A stretch of DNA of 64,000 bases from Burkholderiales bacterium (lineage in GTDB: Bacteria; Pseudomonadota; Gammaproteobacteria; Burkholderiales; Burkholderiaceae_C): positions 62,001 through 126,000 of the forward strand of contig RXJQ01000037.1 in assembly GCA_003963115.1 (NCBI GenBank), in the 5' to 3' direction. Below are positions 29,226 to 36,785 of this stretch, piece by piece. The notes under the pieces were generated by a model. The model saw nothing but the letters and a program-made list of their open reading frames with translations. It did no database searches and was not told the DNA's origin. The position numbers were made by a program, and so were the translations under genes. Positions within the stretch are counted from its first letter, which is position 1. The number at the start of each line of letters is the position of its first letter.

Positions 29226-29945
29226 ATGTCTGCTCCTCAACTGTCCATTGCCATCCCCGCCCACAACGAAGAACGCTTCATCGGCCGATGCATCGAGAGC
29301 GTGTGGTCGTCGGCCAAGGCCCACGGCATCGAAGTCGAGGTGGTGGTGGCGCTCAACCGCTGCACGGACCGCACGCGGGCCATCGCCGAATCACTGGGCG
29401 CGCGCTGCGTGGTGGAAGACAGCAAGTGCATCGCGGCCGTGCGCAACGCCGCCGTGCGCGGGACACGCGCGAACGCCGTGGTCACCATCGATGCCGACAG
29501 CTGGATGCAGCCTCACACCGTTGCCAAGGTGATGGCCAAGGTGCACGACCCGCGGTTCATCGGCGGTGGTGCGGCCATGTGGCCCGAGCGCTGGTCGCTG
29601 GGCATCTTCATCACGGGCCTGCTCGTGGCCCGCCGTATCGCGGGCAAGGGCATATCCGGCGGCATGTTCTGGTTTTTGCGAGAGCATTTCGAGGCCGTCA
29701 ATGGCTTCGACGAGAGCCTGATCAGCGTTGAAGACCTGGACTTCGCCTTGCGCCTCAAAGCCCATGGCGAGACCAAAGGGCAGCGCTTTGGCACGGTCTG
29801 GCGCGGCGGCATCATCACCTCGTGCCGCAAGTTCGATACCTTCGGCGACTGGTACCTGGTCAAGAATCCCGATCTGGTCGACCGCATCTTCCAGGGCCGA
29901 GATCGCGCGGCGGCCGACCACTTCTACTACGACGTCGACCGCTGA
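29226..29945 (+). CDS. Glycosyltransferase family 2
   Basis: 239 residues, GT-A fold: IPAHNEERFIGRCIESVWSS at the N-terminus, VTIDADSWMQP (Asp-x-Asp metal/nucleotide-sugar motif) near 90, and FWFLREHFEAVNGFDESLIS with acceptor-side VEDLDFALRLKAHG. No transmembrane helix is obvious. It lies 5 bp after the response regulator and is therefore probably co-transcribed with it. Acceptor unknown. Confidence 0.85.
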   Translation: MSAPQLSIAIPAHNEERFIGRCIESVWSSAKAHGIEVEVVVALNRCTDRTRAIAESLGARCVVEDSKCIAAVRNAAVRGTRANAVVTIDADSWMQPHTVAKVMAKVHDPRFIGGGAAMWPERWSLGIFITGLLVARRIAGKGISGGMFWFLREHFEAVNGFDESLISVEDLDFALRLKAHGETKGQRFGTVWRGGIITSCRKFDTFGDWYLVKNPDLVDRIFQGRDRAAADHFYYDVDR

Positions 29946-29958
29946 GCGCGCCGCTCAG
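29942..29958. terminator. Shared dyad between convergent genes
   Basis: CTGAGCG-CGC-CGCTCAG, a perfect 7-bp stem with a 3-base loop. Each arm contains one stop codon (TGA of the glycosyltransferase at 29943, TGA of the Nudix gene on the other strand at 29957). No T-tract follows, so a termination role is only plausible. Confidence 0.35.
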
Positions 29959-30476
29959 GACAGCTTGGGCAGGTCCATCGCCTGGGGTGCATGGCCTTGT
30001 CTGATCAGCCAGTCGCGCAAGGCCAGGCCCGTGCTGGAAGGCCAGTAACGGGCCTTGGCGGGCTCGATGCGCTTGTAGTCCACGAGCTCTTCGTTCAACA
30101 CGATCTCGCCTTCGGCAGGCACGTGGTAGGCGATGATGATCTGGTTGTGGCGCGCAAAGGCGTAGTGGCCGATGAAGTTCACGCCCACGGCCTTCAAGCC
30201 CAGCTCCTCCTGGACTTCTCGGGCCACGGCTTCCTCAGGGCTGGGGTCGGTCTTTTCCAGAAAGCCGGTGATCAGCGCATAGAAGGGCATGGGCCAGGCC
30301 CGGTTGCGTGCCAGGATGATGTGGCCCTCGTGCTCCACAACAGCGGCCACCACGGGTGTCGGGTTGTCCCAATGTACGTAGCCGCAGGCCGTATCGGGGC
30401 AGGCTTGACGGGTGACGCCGTCTTCCTCGCGGGCTTGCAAGGGTTGGGCACATTGTGGGCAGAACTTGAAGCTCAT
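29955..30476 (-). CDS. Nudix hydrolase with zinc ribbon
   Basis: 173 residues. An N-terminal zinc ribbon (FCPQCAQPLQ, then CPDTACGYVHWDNPTP) is followed by a complete Nudix box GFLEKTDPSPEEAVAREVQEE plus LG (G-x5-E-x7-REVQEELG). The arrangement resembles NudC-like NADH pyrophosphatases but is shorter (NudC is about 260 residues), so the substrate is uncertain. Single gene. Confidence 0.88.
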   Translation of the reverse strand: MSFKFCPQCAQPLQAREEDGVTRQACPDTACGYVHWDNPTPVVAAVVEHEGHIILARNRAWPMPFYALITGFLEKTDPSPEEAVAREVQEELGLKAVGVNFIGHYAFARHNQIIIAYHVPAEGEIVLNEELVDYKRIEPAKARYWPSSTGLALRDWLIRQGHAPQAMDLPKLS

Positions 30477-30645
30477 GGGTGTTGCTCTCTGACTGTTTTG
30501 CCTGGAGGGCCTCGGCAGGCTGGGGTGTCAGCTTAACCGACTTGAACCCAGCAATTCGCTCAGGCAAGGCGAGGGCGCTGGGCGCACAAGTCATGTCGCT
30601 CATACGATGTGAGCAGCCCTATGTACAACCACCACTTGAGCTGCC

Positions 30646-31095
30646 ATGCAGACCGATGCCTTGCTGGCCCACCACCGGGTCATCCTTTGTCATTACGACA
30701 GCTACAGCACCGCGCTGGTGTTCGCACGCTGGCCTGACAAAAGCCTGCTGTGGCCAGGGCCACTCCCCGAAGGGGCCGTGCCGGCCGAGTTGACGCCAGT
30801 GCAGGAGGGCGAGGCCGTGCGCCAGGCCGCGATAGCCGCATTGGCATTGAACGGCGACGACGTGGTGCTGATGCCTGAATTCGATGAGTGCTTCAAGGTG
30901 GGTGATGCCGCCCTGCGCGTGCACCTGCTTCGCTTCACAAGCTTTGAGGCACCGGGGAGCGTCATCGAGCCGGCCGGCGGGGTGTTCCTGCCCTTGTCCG
31001 GCTTGCGCGGCAGTGCGCCGTTGGAACTGGGGCTGCTGCGCGAGGTGTTCAACCTGATGGTGGGGGGCACAGGGCGCCAAAGGAGCACGGCATGA
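30646..31095 (+). CDS. Hypothetical protein, 149 residues
   Basis: No family recognised. The sequence is compact and soluble, with WPDKSLLWPGPLPEGAVPAE near the N-terminus and a C-terminal part (VHLLRFTSFEAPGSVIEPAG, LPLSGLRGSAPLELGLLREV) vaguely reminiscent of the last strands and helix of a Nudix fold, but there is no Nudix box. It lies between two minus-strand genes. Codon use matches its neighbours, so it is probably real. Confidence 0.6.
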   Translation: MQTDALLAHHRVILCHYDSYSTALVFARWPDKSLLWPGPLPEGAVPAELTPVQEGEAVRQAAIAALALNGDDVVLMPEFDECFKVGDAALRVHLLRFTSFEAPGSVIEPAGGVFLPLSGLRGSAPLELGLLREVFNLMVGGTGRQRSTA

Positions 31096-31112
31096 TGGCC
31101 TCGAATTGAGGT

Positions 31113-31892
31113 TCATTGAGCAGGGTTTGATGGCACCAACCTGACCGCCTTCACCAAGGCGCGCTGGAAGCGGCTCGAACTCACGGCCAGCGTGGCCTGG
31201 TGAACCGGAGCGAGTGCTGACCAGCGGGCCTCGAAGTTGGCCAGACCCTGCGCCAGACCAAGCCCCGATCCGGCCAACGCAATCTCGTTGCCCCCTTCGT
31301 CGGATTCCACCGCGATCACTTGGCCGCCAAAGGCCTTGCCCAGGCGGCGCATGACCTCGCGGGTCTGTTCGGTGTCGGCCTGCACATTGGCCACGAGCCA
31401 GCCCTCAGGCGCCAGGGCGGCGCGGCAATGCTGGTAGAAGCTGCGGGCGCACAGGGCCTCAGGCAGGCCCTGGCCAGTGAAGCCATCTACCAAGATCACA
31501 TCATAGGGATGGGGCGGCTGGCGCACGAAGCGGGCGCCATCGGCACAGACCACGCGCAGGCGTTCGCTGTCGGGCGGGATGTGGAAGTCCTGGCGCATGT
31601 CGATCACGGCCTGGTTGATCTCGACCGCCGTGAGCTGGGTTTCGGGCAGGTGCTGGTGCAGGTACTTGAGCATGGAGCCGCCGCCCAAACCGATCATCAA
31701 CACATGACGCGGTGCCGGGTTGAACAGCAGGAAGCCCATCATGGCGCGGGTGTAGTCGAGCACCAGTTCGTGGGGCGCGTCCAGGCGCATGCAGCTTTGA
31801 ATCAGCGAGGACTCAAAACTCAGCGAAATGGTCTGGCTGTTGGTGTGCAGGCGTGGCTGCTCAGGCAGCTCATGGGGTGTTTTCTGGCTCAC
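31113..31892 (-). CDS. Spermidine synthase-like methyltransferase-fold protein
   Basis: 259 residues. The SAM-dependent fold of the spermidine synthase group is visible: VLMIGLGGGSMLKYLHQHLP (motif I), LTAVEINQAVIDMRQDFHIP, VVCADGARFV and YDVILVDGFTGQGLPEALC. True spermidine synthases have the gatekeeper YHE and DGxxQ motifs; the first is absent here, so it may act on another substrate or be a general methyltransferase. Divergent from the FadR-type regulator. Confidence 0.8.
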   Translation of the reverse strand: MSQKTPHELPEQPRLHTNSQTISLSFESSLIQSCMRLDAPHELVLDYTRAMMGFLLFNPAPRHVLMIGLGGGSMLKYLHQHLPETQLTAVEINQAVIDMRQDFHIPPDSERLRVVCADGARFVRQPPHPYDVILVDGFTGQGLPEALCARSFYQHCRAALAPEGWLVANVQADTEQTREVMRRLGKAFGGQVIAVESDEGGNEIALAGSGLGLAQGLANFEARWSALAPVHQATLAVSSSRFQRALVKAVRLVPSNPAQ

Positions 31893-31936
31893 GATGCCCT
31901 CGAGTGTAGGTGAGGTGCGGGTTAGCCCTTTGTAAC

Positions 31937-31957
31937 CTTATCAACTGGTATGATAAG
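31937..31957. promoter_or_regulatory. Putative operator of the FadR-type regulator
   Basis: CTTATCA-ACTGGTA-TGATAAG, a perfect 7-bp inverted repeat with a 7-bp spacer, ending 8 bp before the regulator's start codon. It includes AACTGGT, a half-site typical of FadR-subfamily operators. Autoregulation is the simplest reading. Confidence 0.6.
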
Positions 31958-31965
31958 TTTGCGTC

Positions 31966-32712
31966 ATGGACAAATTGCTGGAACCGATCCTCCGTCAACC
32001 CTTGTCTGACGCACTGTATGTGCAGCTCAAGGGCAAGATCATCGATGGCGAGCTCAAGCCGGGCGAGCGCCTGCCGTCCGAGCGTGTGCTCAGCGAGGAG
32101 TCCGGCGTCAACCGTGGGGCCGTGCGGGAAGCCGTCAAGCGCTTGCAGCAAGCGGGCTTGGTCGCGGTCAAGCAGGGCGGCAAGCACGAGGTGCTGGACT
32201 ACCGCGAGCAAGGCAGCCTGGAGTTGCTGCCCAGCCTGCTGATCAACAGCAAGGGCCAGGTGGACCCGAAGGTGGTGCGCAGCGTGATGGGTATGCGCTC
32301 GGCACTGGCACCCGAGATCGCGGCCGAGGCGGCCCGTTTGGGCGGCGCCGAGCTGGCCAGCAAGCTGGAGCCGGTGCTGGCCGTGATGGAGAGCAGCCTG
32401 CACGATCTGCCTGCACTGCAAGTCGGCGCAATGCACTTCTGGCAGATGCTGGCCGCCGCCAGCGACAACATCGCCTACCAACTGGCCTTCAACACCATGC
32501 GTCGGAGCTATCACAAGGCCTGGGAGCAGATGACCTATGTGATGGCGCGCGAGTTCCAGGACATCGTCAACCTCCGAGCCATTCTGGTCGCGGTGCGGCA
32601 ATCGGACGCCGATGCCGCGCGCGCGGCCGCCCGTGCCCACGTGGACCTGGGCAGGCAAGCGCTGGACGCCGTATTTGCAGCAGCCCGATCTCACAACATA
32701 TCTGAATCTTAG
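31966..32712 (+). CDS. FadR/GntR-family transcriptional regulator
   Basis: 248 residues. Winged HTH at about 10-80 (LSDALYVQLKGKIIDGELKP, LPSERVLSEESGVNRGAVRE, AVKRLQQAGLVAVKQGG) and an all-helical FCD-like ligand domain at about 100-235. It precedes a membrane hydroxylase by 11 bp in the same direction, so a lipid-like ligand is plausible. A perfect operator dyad lies just upstream. Confidence 0.88.
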   Translation: MDKLLEPILRQPLSDALYVQLKGKIIDGELKPGERLPSERVLSEESGVNRGAVREAVKRLQQAGLVAVKQGGKHEVLDYREQGSLELLPSLLINSKGQVDPKVVRSVMGMRSALAPEIAAEAARLGGAELASKLEPVLAVMESSLHDLPALQVGAMHFWQMLAAASDNIAYQLAFNTMRRSYHKAWEQMTYVMAREFQDIVNLRAILVAVRQSDADAARAAARAHVDLGRQALDAVFAAARSHNISES

Positions 32713-32723
32713 GGAGCGCCTCC

Positions 32724-33440
32724 ATGTCCGCACTTCGCGTCACCGACACGGTCATGCCCACGGCTGAAGACACCGTGAACCGCAACCCCATGAGGCCACC
32801 GGCCGATTCACCTCGCACTGCAGCCGAGGCGTTCAAGGTGTTCTGTGCACACCCTAGTCCGCTGATCCTGCTGGGTGTGCTGGCGGGCTTGGGGGCATTG
32901 CGCTGGCAGGGGGGCGCTTGGAGCTGGCGTGACCTGGCGATCGCGCTGGGCGTGTGGGCGCTCTTTCCGGTCAACGAATGGCTGATCCACGTGTTCATGC
33001 TGCACTACAAGCCGCGCAAGGTGCTGGGTTTCACGGTGGATTTCTACCTGCCCAAGACGCACCGGCGCCACCATGCCGACCCCTGGAACCTGACCTGGGT
33101 GTTCGTGCCGCGCCATGTGCACTTCCTGGTTCTGGTGTCTCTGGCGGTGGTCTACGGTGTCGCGCCGTCCTGGCGCAATGAGCTGTTGACCTTCAGCCTG
33201 ATCTACCTGCTGCTGGGCCTGCACTACGAGTGGGTGCACTACCTGACTCACATCAGTTGGTGTCCGCCGCTGAAGTACTACGAGCGCCGCGTGCTGGAGC
33301 ACCGCTGGCACCACTTCCGTAACGAAAACTACTGGTGGGGGGTGTCCATGGGCCTGGGTGACCGCCTGTTCGGCACGGCGCCTGAAGCCAAGGACACAGC
33401 CAGATCGGGCACCAACAGGGATCTTGGGTTGAGGCGCTGA
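32724..33440 (+). CDS. Sterol desaturase / fatty acid hydroxylase superfamily protein
   Basis: 238 residues with three to four membrane helices and the histidine clusters of the di-iron family: NEWLIHVFMLH, HRRHHADP, HYEWVHYLTH and HRWHHFRNE. These enzymes hydroxylate or desaturate lipid tails at the cytoplasmic membrane. Probably transcribed with, and controlled by, the FadR-type regulator upstream. Substrate unknown. Confidence 0.85.
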   Translation: MSALRVTDTVMPTAEDTVNRNPMRPPADSPRTAAEAFKVFCAHPSPLILLGVLAGLGALRWQGGAWSWRDLAIALGVWALFPVNEWLIHVFMLHYKPRKVLGFTVDFYLPKTHRRHHADPWNLTWVFVPRHVHFLVLVSLAVVYGVAPSWRNELLTFSLIYLLLGLHYEWVHYLTHISWCPPLKYYERRVLEHRWHHFRNENYWWGVSMGLGDRLFGTAPEAKDTARSGTNRDLGLRR

Positions 33441-33474
33441 CGAACTGCCGCACGCGGCCTTCGTCCCTCACCTG

Positions 33475-33503
33475 TACGCCACACGATACGCCATGTGGCG
33501 TAT
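33475..33503. promoter_or_regulatory. Cluster of TACGCCA half-sites upstream of urtA
   Basis: TACGCCA occurs at 33475-33481 and 33487-33493, and its complement TGGCGTA at 33496-33502. The second and third copies form ATACGCCA-TG-TGGCGTAT, an 8-bp perfect dyad; the first and third form TACGCCACA...TGTGGCGTA, a 9-bp dyad. Two overlapping inverted repeats with a shared arm suggest a dimer or tetramer binding site controlling urtABCDE. Confidence 0.55.
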
Positions 33504-33522
33504 TTCGCTCTGCAAGCCCCCT

Positions 33523-33538
33523 GGGCACACTGAACGCA
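33523..33538 (+). promoter_or_regulatory. Possible sigma-54 promoter of urtABCDE
   Basis: GGGCAC-ACTGA-ACGCA: GG and GC are 10 bp apart and eight of eleven positions match TGGCAC-N5-TTGCA. Transcription would start near 33550, leaving an 85-nt leader. Nitrogen control of urt genes is established in other bacteria; here it rests on a partial match only. Confidence 0.35.
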
Positions 33539-33634
33539 TCGGATCTGAAAACGGCCTCCAAAGCCGCCCCAAGAGCCGTGACAAGCAAAGAGTCAAGCGT
33601 TCACAAACCCACCGCTTCAAAGGAGCGAATCCAC

Positions 33635-34912
33635 ATGAGCATTTCCCGTCGCAGCGCCGTCCAATCGTTGACTGCCGTCGCCCTGGGCGTCGCCGGTCTG
33701 GCTTTCAGCACCATGGCGCAAGCCGCCGACACCATCAAAGTGGGCGTGCTGCACTCGCTGTCGGGCACCATGGCCATCTCAGAGACCGTGTTGAAGGACA
33801 CCGTCTTGATGACCATCGACGAGATCAACGCCAAGGGCGGCCTGCTGGGCAAGAAGCTGGAGCCCGTGGTGGTCGACCCCGCATCCAACTGGCCTCTGTT
33901 TGCAGAAAAGGCCAAGCAACTGCTGACCCAGGACAAAGTGGCCGTCGTGTTCGGTTGCTGGACCTCGGTGTCGCGCAAGTCTGTGCTCCCCGTCTTCAAG
34001 GAAAACAACGGCTTGCTGTTCTACCCCGTGCAGTACGAAGGTGAAGAACTCGAGAAGAACGTGTTCTACACCGGTGCCGCACCCAACCAGCAGGCCATTC
34101 CCGCCGTGGAATACCTGATGAGCAAGGACGGCGGTTCGGCCAAGCGCTTCGTGCTGCTGGGCACAGACTATGTGTACCCGCGCACGACCAACAAGATCCT
34201 GCGCGCCTTCCTGAAGTCCAAGGGTGTGAAGGAAGAGGACATCATGGAGGAGTACACCCCCTTCGGTCACTCCGACTACCAGACCATCATCGCCAAGATC
34301 AAGAAGTTCGCTTCTGAAGGCAAGAAGACGGCCGTGGTCTCCACCATCAACGGCGACTCCAACGTGCCTTTCTACAAGGAACTCGGCAACCAAGGCCTGA
34401 AGGCCAAGGACGTGCCCGTGGTGGCCTTCTCGGTGGGTGAAGAAGAGCTGCGCGGCGTGGACACCAAGCCTCTGGTCGGCCACCTGGCCGCCTGGAACTA
34501 CTTCATGTCCGTCAAGAACCCGACCAACGACGAGTTCATCAAGAAGTGGTCGGCCTATGCCAAGGCCCACAACATCGCCGGTCACAAGGACAAGCCTCTG
34601 ACCAATGACCCGATGGAAGCCACCTACATCGGCATCAACATGTGGGCCCAGGCCGTCAAGAAGGCCGGTTCGACGGATACCGACAAGGTGATCGCGGCCA
34701 TGGGTGGTCAGACCTTCAAGGCCCCTGGTGGCTTCATGTCCACGATGGACGAGAAAAACCACCACCTGCACAAGCCCGTGTTCATCGGCGAAGTCAAGGC
34801 CGATGGCCAGTTCAAGGTGGTGTGGAAGACCCCTGGCCCGGTCAAGGCCCAGCCATGGAGCCCCTATATCGAGGGCAACGACAAGAAGAAGGACGAGCCT
34901 GACACCAAGTGA
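33635..34912 (+). CDS. urtA: Urea ABC transporter, substrate-binding protein UrtA
   Basis: 425 residues from the ATG at 33635, with AAAGGAG about 8 bp upstream. Signal peptide (RRSAVQSLTAVALGVAGLAF, then MAQAADTIKVGVLHSLSGTM). Type I periplasmic-binding fold of the urea/amide branch with YEGEELEKNVFYTGAAPNQQ and TYIGINMWAQAVKKAGSTDT. Captures urea in the periplasm for UrtBCDE. Separated from urtB by a strong terminator, which should give excess binding protein. Confidence 0.96.
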   Translation: MSISRRSAVQSLTAVALGVAGLAFSTMAQAADTIKVGVLHSLSGTMAISETVLKDTVLMTIDEINAKGGLLGKKLEPVVVDPASNWPLFAEKAKQLLTQDKVAVVFGCWTSVSRKSVLPVFKENNGLLFYPVQYEGEELEKNVFYTGAAPNQQAIPAVEYLMSKDGGSAKRFVLLGTDYVYPRTTNKILRAFLKSKGVKEEDIMEEYTPFGHSDYQTIIAKIKKFASEGKKTAVVSTINGDSNVPFYKELGNQGLKAKDVPVVAFSVGEEELRGVDTKPLVGHLAAWNYFMSVKNPTNDEFIKKWSAYAKAHNIAGHKDKPLTNDPMEATYIGINMWAQAVKKAGSTDTDKVIAAMGGQTFKAPGGFMSTMDEKNHHLHKPVFIGEVKADGQFKVVWKTPGPVKAQPWSPYIEGNDKKKDEPDTK

Positions 34913-34992
34913 TCAGTTGAACCAGCGAGTGCCCGTCCTCGCAGCCTGCCTGCCGGTAGGCCTGACGGGGTGAACCATGAAGCAGAGCGGTT

Positions 34993-35028
34993 CGCCCCGT
35001 TGGGGTCACCAACGGGGCGCTTTTTTTT
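34993..35028 (+). terminator. Rho-independent terminator between urtA and urtB
   Basis: A perfect 11-bp stem (CGCCCCGTTGG / CCAACGGGGCG) with a 5-base loop (GGTCA), one C, then eight T. It lies 80 bp after urtA and 22 bp before the urtB start, so it should stop most transcripts after urtA while read-through feeds the downstream genes. Confidence 0.92.
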
Positions 35029-35050
35029 CTGCGCATTGCCGAAACAGGAC

Positions 35051-36658
35051 ATGTCTGTGAGCACACATCTGAGGCGGGCCTTGAAGGCCACCTTGCTGAC
35101 ACTGGGGCTGAGCTTTGCGCTGGGTGCGCATCAGGCCCACGCGCTGACGGCCGAGGAGGCCTACTCGATTTCCGCAGGCGACAACGACGCCCGCATTGCG
35201 GCCTTGCAGAAGCTGGTAGCCAAGGGCGATCCGGCTTTGCCGGCGTTTCTGGAAGCGCTGGCAGGCGATACCGTGAAGGTGGCGGGCAACAAGGCCTACA
35301 TCGTCAATGGCGATGAAGTGAAGGACGCTGTGACCGGCGAGCCGGCCAAGCTGCCCGATGACGCCGAAGACGTCGTCAACAACAACCGCATGAGCAGTGA
35401 GATCGACGCGGCCTTGGCGGCAGGCAAGCTGGCCTCCAAGGATGTGGCGGAGCGGGCAGAGGCCGTGGATGCGCTGTCCAAGGCAGCCGATGAGTCCAAG
35501 CTGGGTGTGATCGACAAAGCGCTGGCCAACGAGACCGATCCCAAACTCAAGGCGCAGCTCAAGACCGTGCGTGCCAAGGCCATGCTGATGGCCCAAGCGC
35601 CTGCCACGCGTATCGAGGCCGCGCAATCACTGGGCAGCGATGCCAGCCCTGAAGCGCGGGCACTCCTGATGGAGCGCATGGCCGACAGTGCCGAAACCGA
35701 CGCCGCCGTGAAGGGGGCGCTGCAAGCCGCGCTCGACAAGGTCAACCGCAAGCTGGCCTGGGGCGAGTACGCCGGTGTGCTGTTCACGGGGGTGAGCCTG
35801 GGCTCGATCCTGCTGTTGGCGGCCCTGGGGCTGGCCATCACCTATGGTCTGATGGGCGTGATCAACATGGCCCATGGCGAGCTGATGATGATCGGCGCCT
35901 ATGCCACGTATGTGGTCCAGAACGTCTTCCGCAACCATTTCCCGGGGGCGTTCGACTGGTACATCGTGCCTGCGGTGCCCGCTTCCTTCCTGGCTGCGGC
36001 ACTGGTGGGTGCCGTACTGGAGCGGGGCGTGTTCCGCTTCCTCTATGGCCGACCGCTCGAAACACTGCTGGCCTCCTGGGGCGTGAGCCTGATGCTGATG
36101 CAGGGCGTGCGCAGCCTGTTCGGTGCGCAGAACGTGCAGGTGGAGAACCCTTCGTGGATGTCCGGTGGCTTCGATGTACTCACCAACCTGACCTTGCCCT
36201 ACAACCGCCTGGTCATCATCGCGTTTGCCGCCTTGGTGCTGCTGGGCATGACCCTGCTGATCGCCAAGACCCGCATGGGCCTGTTCGTGCGCAGCGTTAC
36301 CCAGAACCGCCCGATGGCGTCATGCATGGGCGTCAACACGGCGCGGGTCGACACCATGGCTTTCTCGCTGGGTGCAGGCATTGCCGGCCTGGCGGGCTGC
36401 GCGCTTTCGCAGATCGGCAATGTGGGGCCTGACCTTGGCCAGAGCTACATCGTCGACTCCTTCATGGTCGTGGTGCTGGGTGGAGTCGGGCAGATCGCCG
36501 GCACCGTCTATGCCGCATTGGGCCTGGGCTTGATCAACAAATTCCTCGAAGGATGGGCGGGCGCCGTGCTGGCCAAGATCATGGTGCTGGTCATCGTGGT
36601 CATCTTCATCCAGAAGCGTCCGCAAGGCCTGTTCGCCATGAAGGGCCGAGAGGTTTGA
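35051..36658 (+). CDS. urtB: Urea ABC transporter permease UrtB
   Basis: 535 residues from the ATG at 35051 with ACAGGAC upstream. Signal peptide, then the roughly 230-residue N-terminal extracytoplasmic helical region typical of UrtB (AEEAYSISAGDNDARIAALQ), then a LivH-type permease (about 240-535; GLAITYGLMGVINMAHGELM, GLFVRSVTQNRPMASCMGVN, VVVLGGVGQIAGTVYAALGL). Confidence 0.95.
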   Translation: MSVSTHLRRALKATLLTLGLSFALGAHQAHALTAEEAYSISAGDNDARIAALQKLVAKGDPALPAFLEALAGDTVKVAGNKAYIVNGDEVKDAVTGEPAKLPDDAEDVVNNNRMSSEIDAALAAGKLASKDVAERAEAVDALSKAADESKLGVIDKALANETDPKLKAQLKTVRAKAMLMAQAPATRIEAAQSLGSDASPEARALLMERMADSAETDAAVKGALQAALDKVNRKLAWGEYAGVLFTGVSLGSILLLAALGLAITYGLMGVINMAHGELMMIGAYATYVVQNVFRNHFPGAFDWYIVPAVPASFLAAALVGAVLERGVFRFLYGRPLETLLASWGVSLMLMQGVRSLFGAQNVQVENPSWMSGGFDVLTNLTLPYNRLVIIAFAALVLLGMTLLIAKTRMGLFVRSVTQNRPMASCMGVNTARVDTMAFSLGAGIAGLAGCALSQIGNVGPDLGQSYIVDSFMVVVLGGVGQIAGTVYAALGLGLINKFLEGWAGAVLAKIMVLVIVVIFIQKRPQGLFAMKGREV

Positions 36659-36659
36659 C

Positions 36660-36735
36660 CCACCCCCTACACGCTTCGCGTGCCCCCTCGAGGGGGCGCA
36701 GCCGACGGCCCGGCAGAGCCGGATCCGTGGCTGCC
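36660..36735. repeat. REP-like palindromic intergenic element between urtB and urtC
   Basis: Three hairpins in tandem: CACGC-TTC-GCGTG (36670-36682), the 16-bp perfect palindrome GCCCCCTCGAGGGGGC (36682-36697), and CCGGC-AGA-GCCGG (36710-36722). The sequence resembles dispersed intergenic repeats common in Comamonadaceae. It interrupts the urt operon and could modulate mRNA stability between urtB and urtC. Only one copy is in the window. Confidence 0.65.
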
Positions 36736-36785
36736 GCAGGGTTGTGGTCTGTGCTCTGCTTGGATTGCTTGCTATTGCTGAAGTG

